NCBI GenBank assembly: GCA_963969495.1
Contig: OZ018328.1
Coordinates: 4,455,886 to 4,519,885, forward strand
Length of the DNA stretch: 64,000 nucleotides
Source of the DNA: Ceratothoa steindachneri
Taxonomy: Eukaryota; Arthropoda; Malacostraca; Isopoda; Cymothoidae
Direction of reading: 5' to 3'
In this document: in pieces, positions 1 to 10,392 of the stretch
Layout of the letters: the number at the start of each line of letters is the position of its first letter
How positions within the stretch are numbered: the stretch's first letter is position 1
Notes under the pieces: model-generated
Told to the model about the DNA's origin: nothing
Database searches by the model: none
Seen by the model: only the letters and a program-made list of their open reading frames with translations
Program-made: the position numbers and the translations under genes

Positions 1-239
1 TTTGCTTAACCGTCTAGTTTTTCTATCTGGCGGTGTTTAATACAGATCGCTGATTGGCCAGTGGGATGGCTGTCAAACACAAAAAAATAGCATAATAGCC
101 CCAAAAAGCGTGCGCAAAATCATCTTGCCATAAACTGAACAATTACCCAAATGGTACTTTAGTCAGCATTGCATTATCACAATGCCATTTCATCCATCCT
201 TCCACCAATCCATCTCTTCAATCATCACTGCACAATCAC
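1..239. other. No gene recognised
   Basis: AT-rich sequence with no readable protein similarity. It directly precedes LINE ORF1-like sequence and may be an older part of that element or unrelated flank. Confidence 0.4.
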
Positions 240-1294
240 ACAATCACTCGCATTACGACCGAAATCCGAGAGCTCCATCAACGTGATATAAGGCGGGACA
301 GCGTCATTGTTCGTGGCCTTTCCTATGAGGGCTTCCAGACTTCCTTCAACGACATTATTTTATCGATATGTCATAATTTAGAGAACGTTTTGGTGTCCGA
401 TATTGTAGTTTTAAAGGCCAACATAATAAGAGCTAAAATTATAAACCAAGAACATCGCCTAATTATCTTATTCAATGCTAAATATCTAGCTGGCTCAAGA
501 TTTAGTCATGTCTATGTGAGAAGCTGTGAGCAGATAGCAGAGCACTTTATAAATACCGTAGGCCCTTTGAAAGTCCAAGTGGATAGCAACAAAAGGAAGA
601 TAGAGGAAATCTCCAAGACAGTGAGTGAGGTAACAAGAGCATTGGAAAGTAAGAAAGAGGAGCTAAAGGACGAATTAAAGGAGGAACTGCAAACTGTGTT
701 ACAGAGTGGAAGTGAAATATGCCAGCAGGAAAACACACAAAGTGACTAACTGTAGGCAAAAATGAAAGTTGCGCTGGAAAAGGAAAAAAATAAGGAGTAC
801 CGAGCGAGTAACCTAATACTTTTAGGAGTTCATGAGCCAGACACAGACGACATAGAAGTGGGGAAGGCTGGGGAACTTGATTATGTGACCAGGATCTTCT
901 CTAGGCACATGGAGGTGGATGCATCCCAGTAGAGGATCATTATTATTGATACAACAAGGCTGCATGGTGGGAAGAAAAACCGCAACTATTCTACGGACCC
1001 GAGGCAACTGAGAGTGAGATTTGATTCAGCAGACATGGTTGGCAAAGTAGAAAGGGAAGCAAAACCGTTGGAGAAAAGTGAAGATCAGGAGCTAAAAAAC
1101 ATCAACATCTTTAGAGACAGGTCTAAAAATGAGAGAGAAGAGAGGAAGAAGCTTATTGCCGAAGCAGCCGACAAAAACAGAAGAGAGATTGAAGAGGCAT
1201 ACAGGTGGATAATTGACTATGATAAAAAGCAGGTGATACGGGTTACTAAGGATTATCAAGCCCAGAGGCCCTTTCGTCAAAGGAAATACAGATA
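240..1294 (+). pseudogene. LINE ORF1 remnant (coiled coil plus RNA-binding region)
   Basis: Translated pieces read like the nucleic-acid-binding ORF1 protein of CR1/L2-type LINEs. A first block (about 250-500) contains RRDSVIVRGLSYEGF, like the start of an RRM-type domain. A Lys/Glu-rich coiled coil follows (about 560-730). A third block (1014-1294) has LRVRFDSADMVGKV and then NIFRDRSKNEREERKKL, matching the end of the RRM-like domain and the basic C-terminal domain of such proteins. Stops near 747 and 930 and frame changes show it is dead. The two RRM-like stretches suggest rearrangement or two merged copies. It lies just upstream of endonuclease and RT remnants on the same strand, as expected for ORF1. 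Assignment to one LINE clade is uncertain. Confidence 0.6.
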
Positions 1295-1325
1295 ATTGGC
1301 CTGAAACCCCACACCAAACACTCAA

Positions 1326-1326
<1 letters not shown>

Positions 1327-1410
<84 letters not shown>
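1327..1410. repeat. (TA)42 microsatellite
   Basis: Perfect 84-bp run of TA dinucleotides. It lies exactly between the end of the LINE ORF1 remnant and the first readable residues of the endonuclease domain (NKIAELQVLLSKENL), so it expanded in or replaced the ORF1/ORF2 junction. Confidence 0.98.
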
Positions 1411-1412
<2 letters not shown>

Positions 1413-2300
1413 AACAAGATTGCTGAGTTACAAGTATTATTAAGTAAAGAGAACCTAGATATTATTTTTTGGACGGAAACCAAGTACAATAATGAGGTGC
1501 TGAATCCTGCACTGTTTAATACAGACCTGTATACAATTGTAAGGAAGGACAGAGTTGACCAAAAGCCCCAGGGGTGGAGTGGCAATACTAGTGAAGAAGC
1601 ACCTGTCCATAAATTTAACTCCAGTAGCTCATCTTGTTGACCACGGTGCTCAAGAATCAGTTTGGTGTGAGATAAGATGCAAAGAGGGCAAGAACCTAGT
1701 TTTAGGAACTATCTATAGATCTCCTTCGTCGACAATAGAAAACAATTATCTCATTTGTGATCTCATACAGTTAAGTGAAGTTTATTCTAGAAATAGTCAA
1801 GTGTTAGTTTGTGGGGACCTTAGTTACGGAAATATTAACTGTGAAGAGAACAGAGTTAGAGAGAGAACTCAAGGTGTTACACAAGCAACCAAATTTTGGA
1901 GGCGGTAAATGATAACTTTTGAATCCAAAACGTGGAGAAATGGACACATCTAAGAGACACTGAGCATCCGTCAAAACTTGACCTTGTTTTCACAAAGACA
2001 GCTGGTGAAAATAATGATGTCAAATACCTACCCCGACTATGATTGAGCAAGTACGCTGTCCTGTGTTTCACCATCAAAGCAGATTTCAAGCCAAGGATAC
2101 AAGACGACTCTTCATGTAGACTTAATTATTTCAAGGCTGAAAAGGTGAAAATGAGAGACCTGTTTCAGGAGATAGACTGGGATATAAATATGAGGGACAA
2201 AACTGCAAGCCAGAAATGGGGAAACATTCAGAGATCACTACAACAGGGTTGTGAAATTGTGTGTCCATGCCCAGAAAAAGAGACAACATGAAACCAGGCC
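1411..2300 (+). pseudogene. LINE ORF2 endonuclease (EEP) remnant
   Basis: Frames joined across frameshifts show an apurinic-type endonuclease/exonuclease/phosphatase domain. The N-terminal helix reads NKIAELQVLL, the catalytic Glu region IIFWTETKYN, then GGVAILVKKHLSINL, LVLGTIYRSPSS, and LVCGDLSYGNINCEE in place of the usual GDFN motif. The altered GDFN motif (N replaced) implies loss of activity. 2043-2291 reads as the linker toward the RT domain. The gene continues into the RT remnant at 2300-3401. Confidence 0.7.
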
Positions 2301-3401
2301 CTAGCGGATGACTACTGCATTGCAAAGAATAATAAGGAAGAAACTAGACACGTGGAGCATATAGATGGCAAACAAAACTGATAGAAACCGTGAACAGTAT
2401 AAAATAGCAATCAACACTGCAACTTTGGCAACAAGACCGTAAAATATGAGTATGAGAAGAAGGTAACAAAGGACGCAACCAGTAACACTAAGCACTTTTG
2501 GGCATATGTACGCTCCAAAATTACAGTAAAGGACCACATCACAAAACTGATGACCATCAATGGAGAAGACATACAGAGCGACAGAGACACATCACAAGAA
2601 ATGAACAAAGCCTTCAACACAGTGTTTGTGATGGAGGACACAAGCCTAGGCACTTCAACGCCAAGCCAAGTGCTCCACAGAAACCAGCTATAAGACTTCA
2701 CCATAACGATGAAAGACGTCCGGAAATATCTCTCAGAGCTAAATGACAGCAAGGCACCAGGTCCAGATGGAACATCGCCATATGTACATACTGAGACAGT
2801 GTTCTGACATTCTTTATGCACTACTACTGGGCAAATTTGTATCATCTATGAGGACTGGCTATGTTCCACTTGACTAGAGGAAGGCCAACATCTCACCCAT
2901 ACACAAAAAAGGACCAAAGACAAACTCACTCAACTATCGCCCAGTGTCATTAACCAGTATAGTGTCCAAAATCATGGAAAATATCATAAGGGAAGATATT
3001 GCGCAGCACCTCACAGATAATGCATTGATAACGGATGCACAACATGGTTTCAGGAAAAACAGGAGGTGCCTAACCAATATGTTATGCTACCTAGACGACC
3101 TGGTCAATGCAGTGGACTGCAGACACTGTGTGGATGTGAACTACCTAGAATGCAAGAAAGCTTTTGACAGAGTCTCTCATGAAAGGTTAATGGTGAAACT
3201 GAAAGCAATAGGAGTAACTGGAAATTATCCTGAACTGGATTAGAAGCTTTTGCACAGATAGGAGACATCGGGTTTGCATCAGGAAGGAGTGTTCGGGTTG
3301 GCTACCGGTGCTAAGCGGAGTTCCACAGGGGTAATTCTTGGGGCATATCCTTTTCCTGGTTTAAGTAAACAACATTGCCTTCAGCCACATTTAACTCAAT
3401 G
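2301..3401 (+). pseudogene. LINE ORF2 reverse transcriptase remnant, interrupted by a mariner
   Basis: Readable RT blocks appear in order: the linker HFWAYVRSKITVKD (about 2497), LNDSKAPGPDG (about 2740), NYRPVSLTSIVSK (2933 on), DAQHGFRKNRRCLTNML and ECKKAFDRVSHERL (the first catalytic Asp of F-x-x-A-F-D replaced in ECKKAF), then a weak SGVPQG near 3330. Multiple stops. Reading is cut at about 3401 where a mariner is inserted; a short continuation may exist after 4209. Same strand and order as the endonuclease at 1411-2300, so one LINE copy, probably CR1/Jockey-like. Confidence 0.75.
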
Positions 3402-3403
3402 TA

Positions 3404-4206
3404 CGAGGGGCGGTCAATAGGTTTTGCGAATCGGTAGGGCAAAACAGAGGAAGGGGGATGGCTGTTTGTGGGGGTGTTAGGACAAGTTATGACAAGTCAG
3501 GACCTGCAGCTGCACGCTCCTGCCTTGTCTATTTAATAAGCAGTAGCTGATCACAGATCGTCAGTCACAAATTTTTCAACAATGGAGAAGGTTCACCACC
3601 GTGCAGTGATCAAATTTTTGACCAAGGAAGGCAAGAATGCAAAAGAGATCTATGAACGCATGGTTGCAGTGCACACCGACACCACCCATCCCCATGCAAC
3701 CATTGCTCGCTCGAATAGGGAGTTCCGCCATGGTCGTGAGTCCCTTGAAGATGACCCCCGTCCACGACAATTTGGCCATGACGAAGGTCTCTGCCCGTTG
3801 GGTCCCTAGAAACCTCACGAAACCTCACGCTCCATGATCGACTTCAACGTCGTCAAAGTCCACAAGACCAGAGTTGCACAAGCTGCCCTGCGCGAGTGCG
3901 GATTCAAGGAGCCCAACCATCTCCCCTCCAGTACAGATCTGACCCATAGCGACTACTTTTTATTCCACCAGCTCAAGGCTGCACTGCGTGGTCGCTGGTT
4001 TGGGACGATGAAGATGTCCAGTTCGCCGTCCAGGAGTGGATTGATCAACAGTCGGGAGATTTCTGGTTGTCGGGAATTCGAAGCCTCAGGGACAAGGGGT
4101 GCAAGTGCATTGAATTCGAGCGTAGTTATATGAAAAATAATAAAACACTTTTCCTCATATCTCGTTTCCTTATATCCGATTTGCAAAACTTATTGACCTC
4201 CCCTCG
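3404..4206 (+). mobile_element. Internally deleted mariner element with TIRs
   Basis: The ends are inverted repeats of about 31 bp with few mismatches: the left begins cgaggggcggtcaatagg and the right, reverse complemented, begins cgaggggaggtcaataag. A TA dinucleotide flanks each end (3402-3403 and 4207-4208), the standard Tc1/mariner target duplication. At about 803 bp it is shorter than the roughly 1.3 kb of complete mariners, and the transposase lacks its middle. It sits inside the RT remnant of the first LINE, so it arrived later. Confidence 0.9.
3582..4133 (+). pseudogene. Mariner transposase remnant
   Basis: The start at 3582 gives MEKVHHRAVIKFLTKEG, the N-terminal helix-turn-helix region of irritans-type mariner transposases, continuing through REFRHGRESLEDDPRP. 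A frameshift then leads into VSARWVPRNLT (frame from 3637). After an internal deletion the frame from 3834 gives RVAQAALRECGF and TDLTHSDYFLF, the region of the last catalytic Asp. The first two catalytic Asp regions are missing or altered, so it cannot be an active DD34D enzyme. Confidence 0.88.
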
Positions 4207-4208
4207 TA

Positions 4209-4500
4209 TGATAGGTACATAGGACTAGAGCATGTGGCTGACAGGTCATAGAGGTGTGGATTGCTACAAGAAGAAACTTCTTAATTCTTCACTATCTTTC
4301 CATAGGTAAGCAACCGCGACTTGACTTAGAAACAGATGATGGAAAGAAAGGAGAGGAGCAAGGGCGTTGCTGCTGGGCATCAGCGTTGTGGTAGATCAGC
4401 CTCTGGGAGTCAAATTGCAGTTTCTCTTCCACCCTTGGCCAACACTCACGGTGGCTCTATCCGCACAAGGGTGGCTAATTTTTAATCAAGAATTTAAACC
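4209..4500. other. No gene recognised
   Basis: Sequence between the mariner and the next LINE. The first about 100 bp could continue the interrupted RT of the first LINE in broken frames; otherwise nothing identifiable. Confidence 0.35.
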
Positions 4501-5388
4501 CCGTTGTTGAGTCTGTTTTGTTCTAGCTAGTGAATTTAAATAGTCTGTCTAATAAAGCTCATTTTGTACACATTTTTGTATCACTAATCATATTAATTTA
4601 GTTGGCATTACCGAATCTTGGCTCTCGCTCTCCATTAATTCCTCAGTAGTTGTTATCCCAGGTTATCAGTTTTATAGAAATGACTCACCCTCTAATTCTC
4701 CAAAACATGGTGTTGGACTGTATATTAATAAATAATTAAAAATCTCCCGAATTTATAAGTCATCCAAATACACTTGGTGTTCTGCCTCCTTTATTTCAAT
4801 TTTTATGTTATAGTAGTATACAGGCCACCTAGTTACTCTCCTGGATAATGTAGAGTCGTTTTACTTCTTGGATTCTTTTTGAACTGGAAGGGATGTTATT
4901 TTGATGGGGGATTTTAACCTACCCGATATAGACACGTCAGGTTTGGTGCCTCTGGCTCATTCTTTCCCCTCTTGTTCATTTCTTGATATGTTTAATTCTT
5001 TGGGATTTACTCAGTGAGTTATGTTCCTCACGTTTATCCGATCTAATAATGTGCTAGATTTGGTTTTTACATCCTGCCATGATAAAGTATCTGAACTTTT
5101 CTGCACAGATCCCCTCCCTGATTGCGAACACGTTTGTGTTGAGTTCCGCTGCTTGGTAATTTTGAATCATGTTATTCCTGACCTTCGTGTTAAGCTATTT
5201 GATTGGTACCGTGGTTATTAGCGATTGCTCAACGAATTTCTTTCACTTGTTGACTGGGATTCTGAATTTTTTTATTGCGATATTGAGATGTGCTACAATA
5301 AATTCTTGTCAGTTCTTCACTCTGCATTTGATGAATTTGTTCCTTTAAAAAAACATCCAAAGAATACAAACCGTCTTTAGGCTTGGAG
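4501..5388 (+). pseudogene. Second LINE: endonuclease remnant
   Basis: Broken frames give an EEP endonuclease. LNSLSNKAHFVHIF is followed by VGITESWLSLSIN (catalytic Glu), VVIPGYQFYRNDS, HGVGLYIN, then VYRPPSYSPG and a GDFN-equivalent in ILMGDFNLPDIDT (near 4897-4935). Residual frames run 5021-5221 and on to about 5380, where a DNA element interrupts it. Continues at 5864 with the linker and RT. Low GC and many stops indicate an old copy. Confidence 0.7.
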
Positions 5389-5863
5389 ATAGGTGGGCGC
5401 GATAATGAAAAATGTATCAAGATAACCGATAAATCGATAACCTTATCGGCGATAACCAATAATCGATAACTGGCGATAAATTTATCGCCCGATAAGGTGA
5501 TAACCGATAAATCCAAAATTATAATACAATATTGATTATTGACTATATATATATATATATAGCGTTATTTTATAATACAATAGTAAAAATATTTGAATAC
5601 TGTTTCTTAGTTTCTTACCTGGTGAGGCTCTCATTCATCTCCTCATAGGTTTTGAGGATCCTCCTCTCAGCGCGGACCTACCTATTTCTGCCTCCAAGGC
5701 ACGCGCTGCTCGCCCCTGTGCTAAACTGGACCAAAAACTGAAATTATCGATTATCTCTAGTTTGGAACCAAAAGTATCGGCGATACCGATGAATCGATAA
5801 CACGGGGTAAAAATATCGGATAACTGATAACCTGATATCGTTATCGCGATAACGCCCACCTAT
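5389..5863. mobile_element. Palindromic non-autonomous DNA transposon (MITE-like), rich in GATAA
   Basis: The 475-bp block starts ataggtgggcg and ends cgcccacctat, an exact 11-bp terminal inverted repeat. Subterminal sequence on both sides is packed with GATAA/TTATC motifs (about ten GATAA on the plus strand in 5401-5513, four more in 5797-5852), giving many imperfect palindromes. A short (TA)n lies near 5544-5561. It interrupts a LINE whose reading resumes on the far side. No coding sequence. Length and TIRs suit a hAT-like MITE, but I see no convincing 8-bp target duplication, so the superfamily is open. Confidence 0.7.
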
Positions 5864-7142
5864 GGTCTAGGACAATATCTAGTGTGATTTTTGTGCAGAA
5901 GAGTGCGGCTTGGAGAAGGTACAAATGCCTTATAAGCCACTTTGGTCGTAGATCCCCACCTACTGTTCAATCTTGTTTGCAATTCAGAGATATAAATATT
6001 CTCTATAAAAGAAACATACTGCAAGCTGTTTCTCTTTATGAAGAGTCTCTCCTATCGTGTGTTGACCCTAAAAGACTTCATAGTTACCTAAGAAATAAAA
6101 ATGTGACAAAATATCTGTAGGTCCTCTCTTAATTAACGGTTGTTGGGCTAATGTCAATGGCTCCATTGCTATTCACTTCTCAGATTATTTCTCTCAATTG
6201 TATTCAAAGATATATTTATTAATGATATTCTAAAAGCAGTTAGTCATTTGAAATTCTCTTCTAGTGTGGTCCGGATAATCTTCCTTCATTATTTTTCAGG
6301 AATTGTTCCTCTTCTTTATGTTATCACTTGCTCCTTATTTTTAATAAAAACATTTATTCAATGAAAGTTACCTCTGCTTCGAAGGTTGCACATGTTTTAC
6401 CCGTTTAATAAGGGCATTCATTCGGACCCTTCAAACTACCGGCCTATAAGCTTGACATCAATCTGTCCTAAAACTCTTGAAATAATAAGGTTTCGTAGTT
6501 TTATGCCTACTTGGACACTAACTCTTTGCTATCAAATTTTCAGTTTGGTTTTCGCGCAAGTTTATCAGTGACTGATCAGCTATTGTTCGCCTATGATTAT
6601 GTTAGTACACACCTTGATTTTATTGCTGTCATTGATGTCCTGTATTTCGATTTCAGCAAGGCATTCAACGTTGTTAACTATCACTTGCTCTTAACCAAAC
6701 TGTCACATATTGGCATTTGTAACTCTCTATTAGGCTGGCTAAGTGAATTTATACAGAACCGTAAACTTGAGTGTCGTTTTACAATGCTCATCTAGTCATT
6801 TTGTTCATGTTACGAGTAGAGTCCTACAAGGTTCGGTGGTTGGTCCTGATCTTTTCCTTATCTTTATCAATTACGTTGCTGTATGTTTATCATGCACATT
6901 TGCTCTGTTTGCGGACGATCTTAAATTATATCTTGCTCTTCCCATTACTGAGGCAATTACTGGTACAGGCTTTAGAGTTTCTCTTCAAGAGGATGTTCCT
7001 TTGCTTTTTTATAGGAGTAGATCTTGGGGCCTTTCTTTTTCTGTTAATAAATTTGTATATAGTACAATTTTGGCCCCCTTTAGGAAAAAGCCACCATGCA
7101 ACAATTGCCATTGAATTTGTTATTGATGGAAAACTCCTTTAA
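5864..7142 (+). pseudogene. Second LINE: linker and reverse transcriptase remnant
   Basis: Resumes after the MITE with a basic linker (SAAWRRYKCLISHFGRRS at about 5908-5960). RT blocks follow: SNYRPISLTSICPK (6430 on), NFQFGFRASLSVTDQLLF (6535), VLYFDFSKAFNVVNYHLL (motif A, with FSKAFN in place of FSKAFD), a weak QGSVVGPDLF, and LFADDLKLYLAL (motif C with both Asp) near 6905. Stops and frame changes split it. It ends near 7142 where a different LINE fragment begins. Confidence 0.75.
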
Positions 7143-8157
7143 GCAAAAATCAATATAAACTACAAATACAGTTTTTATAAAAGAAACTATGCAATGATTA
7201 GGAGATGTTTGGCTGAGGTAAATTGGAGAGAATATTTTTTAGAAACAACACCGATTGAAAAGTTTAAATTTTTGTAAAGATACTTCTTGACTTGATTGGC
7301 TTGTATGTCCCAAAGATTAGGCGTACGTTGACTAAGCCCAAGCCCAAATGGATGACAACACAAGTGAGAAACTTGCTTTGGAAAAAGCCTGGAAGCGACT
7401 CAAAGACAGAAAGACCAGTTTAAGGGCCCAGAAATATAGACAGGAAAGAAACTTGGCCACAACCATGATTAAAATGGCTAAGAAAGTATTTGAAAAAGAG
7501 CTTTTTGGTGATATTAAGATAAATCCAAAACATGTTTTTTAAGCTATGTCAGGAGCAAGACAAATTTAAAGGAATGTGTGATGAGAATTAAATCAAGAAA
7601 TGGTCTCCTAACTAAAGACGATGGAGAAACTGCAAATGAATTTAACAAGGCTTTCGGCAAGGTGTTTGTGCAGAAAGACCTAACCAATATACCAGACTTT
7701 AACATTGGCAGAGCTGTACCATCAATTAGGGACGTAAATGTTACTCTAGAAATGGTGGATAAATTACTAGAGTCAAGGAATGTTAATAATGCCATGGGTC
7801 CTGACGATATCCATCTAAGGGTAGGTACTTAAAGAATGTCATAGTGAGTTGGCCAAATCGATATAACTTATTATTAGAGAATCGCTAAGCACAGGAATAG
7901 TTCCCCTGCTCTGGAAAATTGGTAGGGTTTGTCCAGTGTTCAAGAAAGGAGATAAGAGCAACCCTTTGAACTATCGACCAGTCTCATTGAGGAGCGTCAT
8001 TTGCAAGCTATGTGAGAATTTTATTAGAGACAATTTAATAACAAAATTAGAGGACAACTATCTTTTAAATGATAGTCAACGTGGCTTCAGACAGAAAAGA
8101 AGTACCTTAATTAACTTACTTATTTACATGGAACTAACAAAAGCTATGGACCAGTAA
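7143..8157 (+). pseudogene. Third LINE fragment: linker and N-terminal half of RT
   Basis: Begins with an endonuclease-RT linker (RRCLAEVNWREYFLE, then LTKPKPKWMTTQVRNLLW near 7330-7385), continues AWKRLKDRKTSLRAQKY, then from 7578 ANEFNKAFGKVFVQKD, NNAMGPDDIHLRV, VCPVFKKGDKSNPLNYRP and VSLRSVICKLCENFI, NDSQRGFRQKRSTLINLL. It stops at 8157 before RT motif A, so the 3' half is missing. CR1/L2-like by the wording of these blocks. Confidence 0.75.
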
Positions 8158-8679
8158 ATTCCTGTTGATATTTTACTTCGAATCCTGCAACTCTCCAACA
8201 AATAAACTTTCCCACCTTCTACTCTAGTAACGAACAATTCGACAAAGTCTCCCACTTGAAACAATGCAAGTTTGTTCTCAAGATTAATATTTATTTCTAG
8301 GCATATGTGAAAAGATACCATATATGAAAGGAGACCGTGATAGGTTGTGTTACTCCGTGCTCTCCAGTCTCTCTTTGCTTTGATTTTGCCGATTGATGCT
8401 ATATGTTTTTTTTTACTGGTAAAGTTGAAGACGAGCTGCTCCGGACGAATTTTTTTTCCCCAACCTAAAACGGTGTGTGTTTATGTTTCGTTCAAGGCGC
8501 GTAATAAAAGGTTGTATACGTCACATTTAAAATCAGATGGCGCCGTTTTTGCTTGAAATTCTGACTTAGGGAAAACTAAAAACCCCCAAATGAAAAATAA
8601 AAAACAAAAACCCCAAAGTGAATGTTACTTGCATTATTCTGGCAGATATAGATTCGCAATAGCCGTGGTATCTATCGCG
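8158..8679. other. No gene recognised
   Basis: No recognisable coding sequence on either strand. It lies between the truncated third LINE and the 3' end of the minus-strand Merlin remnant and may contain the Merlin 3' flank. I could not identify terminal inverted repeats. Confidence 0.35.
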
Positions 8680-9420
8680 AATTGTAGTTTCTGTTCCTAA
8701 AGGAAATCGTTTGCAAAAATAGCGGTTGCGAGATACCCATCAAAATGGTTGCTCTAGGGGCCGTATTTTGGAATTAATGCTCTCGCATCACGCCATACAC
8801 GTTCGATATTTTGTGTACTTGCCCCGGTCTCTGGGTCCACAAAATTCTTTGAATGGTTGACGGTTCTGTGCTGGTAACCTTCTAACTCCAAGCCTGAGTA
8901 GGCGGGCCAGCAATCAGAAATAATGAGAGTTCCTGGCAAAATCCACTTTTTATAACGGCGAGAAGTGTTTCTTTTGTTCGATCTGGAACGGCGACAATAG
9001 AAACGTTTTTTGTTTCCCTTTCGAACCCACCGAAAACCTCAAAACCATCACCCACTCTTCCCTTATTATGTTTACGTTTCCCAAACTTGGCCGCATCAAT
9101 TTCCACCACTTTACCGACCCCACCTAATGGTTTCGATTTTTTTTCACAATAGTTAATTGCTACCTCTCTACAGAAACTAAACCAGCCAACCAAAGTTTTT
9201 TCGGAAACAACAACTTCCTCTGCGATGCGTTCCAGAGTACTTCGGTTTCAAAACAAACCAATAAATGATCTGAAAGATCGTTTCTATAGGGAGCAGAGCC
9301 TTTGAAAAAAATGTTCCGTTGAGAGCAGATCGCTAAAAAAAATGGCGTACGTTTTCATCGCTGTTTTCGTCGACAAACTTCACATGAGCTTTCCATAATT
9401 CAGGGTTCCCAGACGTTTGA
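8680..9420 (-). pseudogene. Merlin (IS1595/ISXO2-like) transposase remnant
   Basis: On the minus strand, in order: a weak N-terminal portion; STLERIAEEVVVSEKTL with VGWFSFCREVAINYC (helix-turn-helix type, 9240-9150); GKVVEIDAAKFGKRK (first catalytic Asp in EIDAAKFG, Glu/Ser replaced compared with EIDESKFG); GFEVFGGFERETK; LIISDCWPAYSGLELEGY (second Asp region, 8939 on); HRTVNHSKNFVDPETGAST; then QNIERVWRDARALIPKYG (catalytic Glu region). A stop follows KYGP, after which SNHFDGYLA continues the family C-terminus. A frameshift separates the frames near 8900-8940. These motifs are characteristic of eukaryotic Merlin elements. Confidence 0.8.
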
Positions 9421-9784
9421 GAGAAAAAAAGGATAGGGTCACCGTGAAAAAGGGACAATCCACCCAGAAAAAGTACAGACGGCCATGCAGAGATAATATA
9501 CAATGTAATTTGTTACTTTACTCATTAATATTATATAAAATATAACGAAACATACCTTCATGTTAAAATATATTTGAAAGGATTTCCACAAATGAATCCA
9601 ATTCGCAGTTTTCATTTGTAACAAGAGAAGTTGTACTAGTGCTTGCAATTTGATCCTTACCACTAGCTCTGGCATTTATCTGCTTACTGATCAGCCTACA
9701 TGCGACTGGTGAAGAGTGCTTGCATTTTGTCAGTTACCATAAAATTTCGGCAACATATTCCTCTGTTATTATGATGCGTTCTTA
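9421..9784. other. No gene recognised
   Basis: AT-rich spacer between the Merlin and hAT remnants. Short open frames show no recognisable motifs. Confidence 0.35.
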
Positions 9785-10077
9785 TTCTAAGGATTGCCTC
9801 GAGAGAACGAGTGCTTAATTTGTTTCTGACCTTCGCCAGATAAATTATTTGCACCATCACTGCCCAATCCAATGTAATTGGTTATATCAATAGCATTGAG
9901 CTTCAAGAAATCATTAATTGCATCAAATAAACTTTGTCCAGTTGGAGAAACAACAGGTATTAAACACAAATGTTTTGTCACACTGACATCTATGGATTCA
10001 TCTATCAATAAGGAATATTTCGTACTGCGAAGATCGTCGAGCAGCTCTTCAAACAATGTCAATGAGACGACATTTTT
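9785..10077 (-). pseudogene. hAT-type transposase fragment (catalytic-core part)
   Basis: The minus-strand frame reads LLDDLRSTKYSLLIDES then DVSVTKHLCLIPVV, FDAINDFLKLNAIDI, and IGLGSDGANNLSGEG. The DES..DVS motif and GSDGAN resemble the RNase-H-like core of hAT/ZBED-related transposases. Only about 95 residues remain; neither the BED zinc finger nor the C-terminal dimerisation region is seen. It abuts a LINE linker fragment at 10081, so it may have inserted into that LINE. Confidence 0.65.
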
Positions 10078-10080
10078 TAG

Positions 10081-10235
10081 CCAATATAATGCTTAATTTT
10101 ATCTGTCATCCATTTTGGGTCATTATTTTTAGTCCTAATCTCCTTACAAGGAATGTTAATCATCTGACCTGTAATTAATTGCTCAATTATTCTTTCATAC
10201 TCCTCTTCAATTGTAATCTCAGTCTTCGACTGACC
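10081..10235 (-). pseudogene. Element C, ORF2 linker fragment (split from 18967-21940)
   Basis: The minus-strand reading gives IEEEYERIIEQLITGQM, then INIPCKEIRTKNNDPKWM and TDKIKHYIG, the basic linker between endonuclease and RT in CR1-like ORF2. This is the segment that should follow the endonuclease of element C, whose reading breaks off at 18967 (ending GIDSMIS). I infer that element A inserted between the two parts. The RT of C is not found further left, where the hAT fragment lies. Confidence 0.55.
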
Positions 10236-10392
10236 TTCGAACAGGTAGCACCTATTTCATAGAGCTCTCAGTCTGTTGATCTATTTTTCAGATTTTTCTA
10301 CTGTTTGTTTTTTTCTCACCACAATCAGCGAAAGCTAAGTTGCTCTTCTTCTTTTTCTTATTACTACTTAAGTTCTTTCTTTGTTTGAATAA

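Noticed and set aside
8124..8321. 65-codon minus-strand frame after the third LINE
   Set aside because: No recognisable motif, partly overlaps LINE sequence; not supported as a gene.
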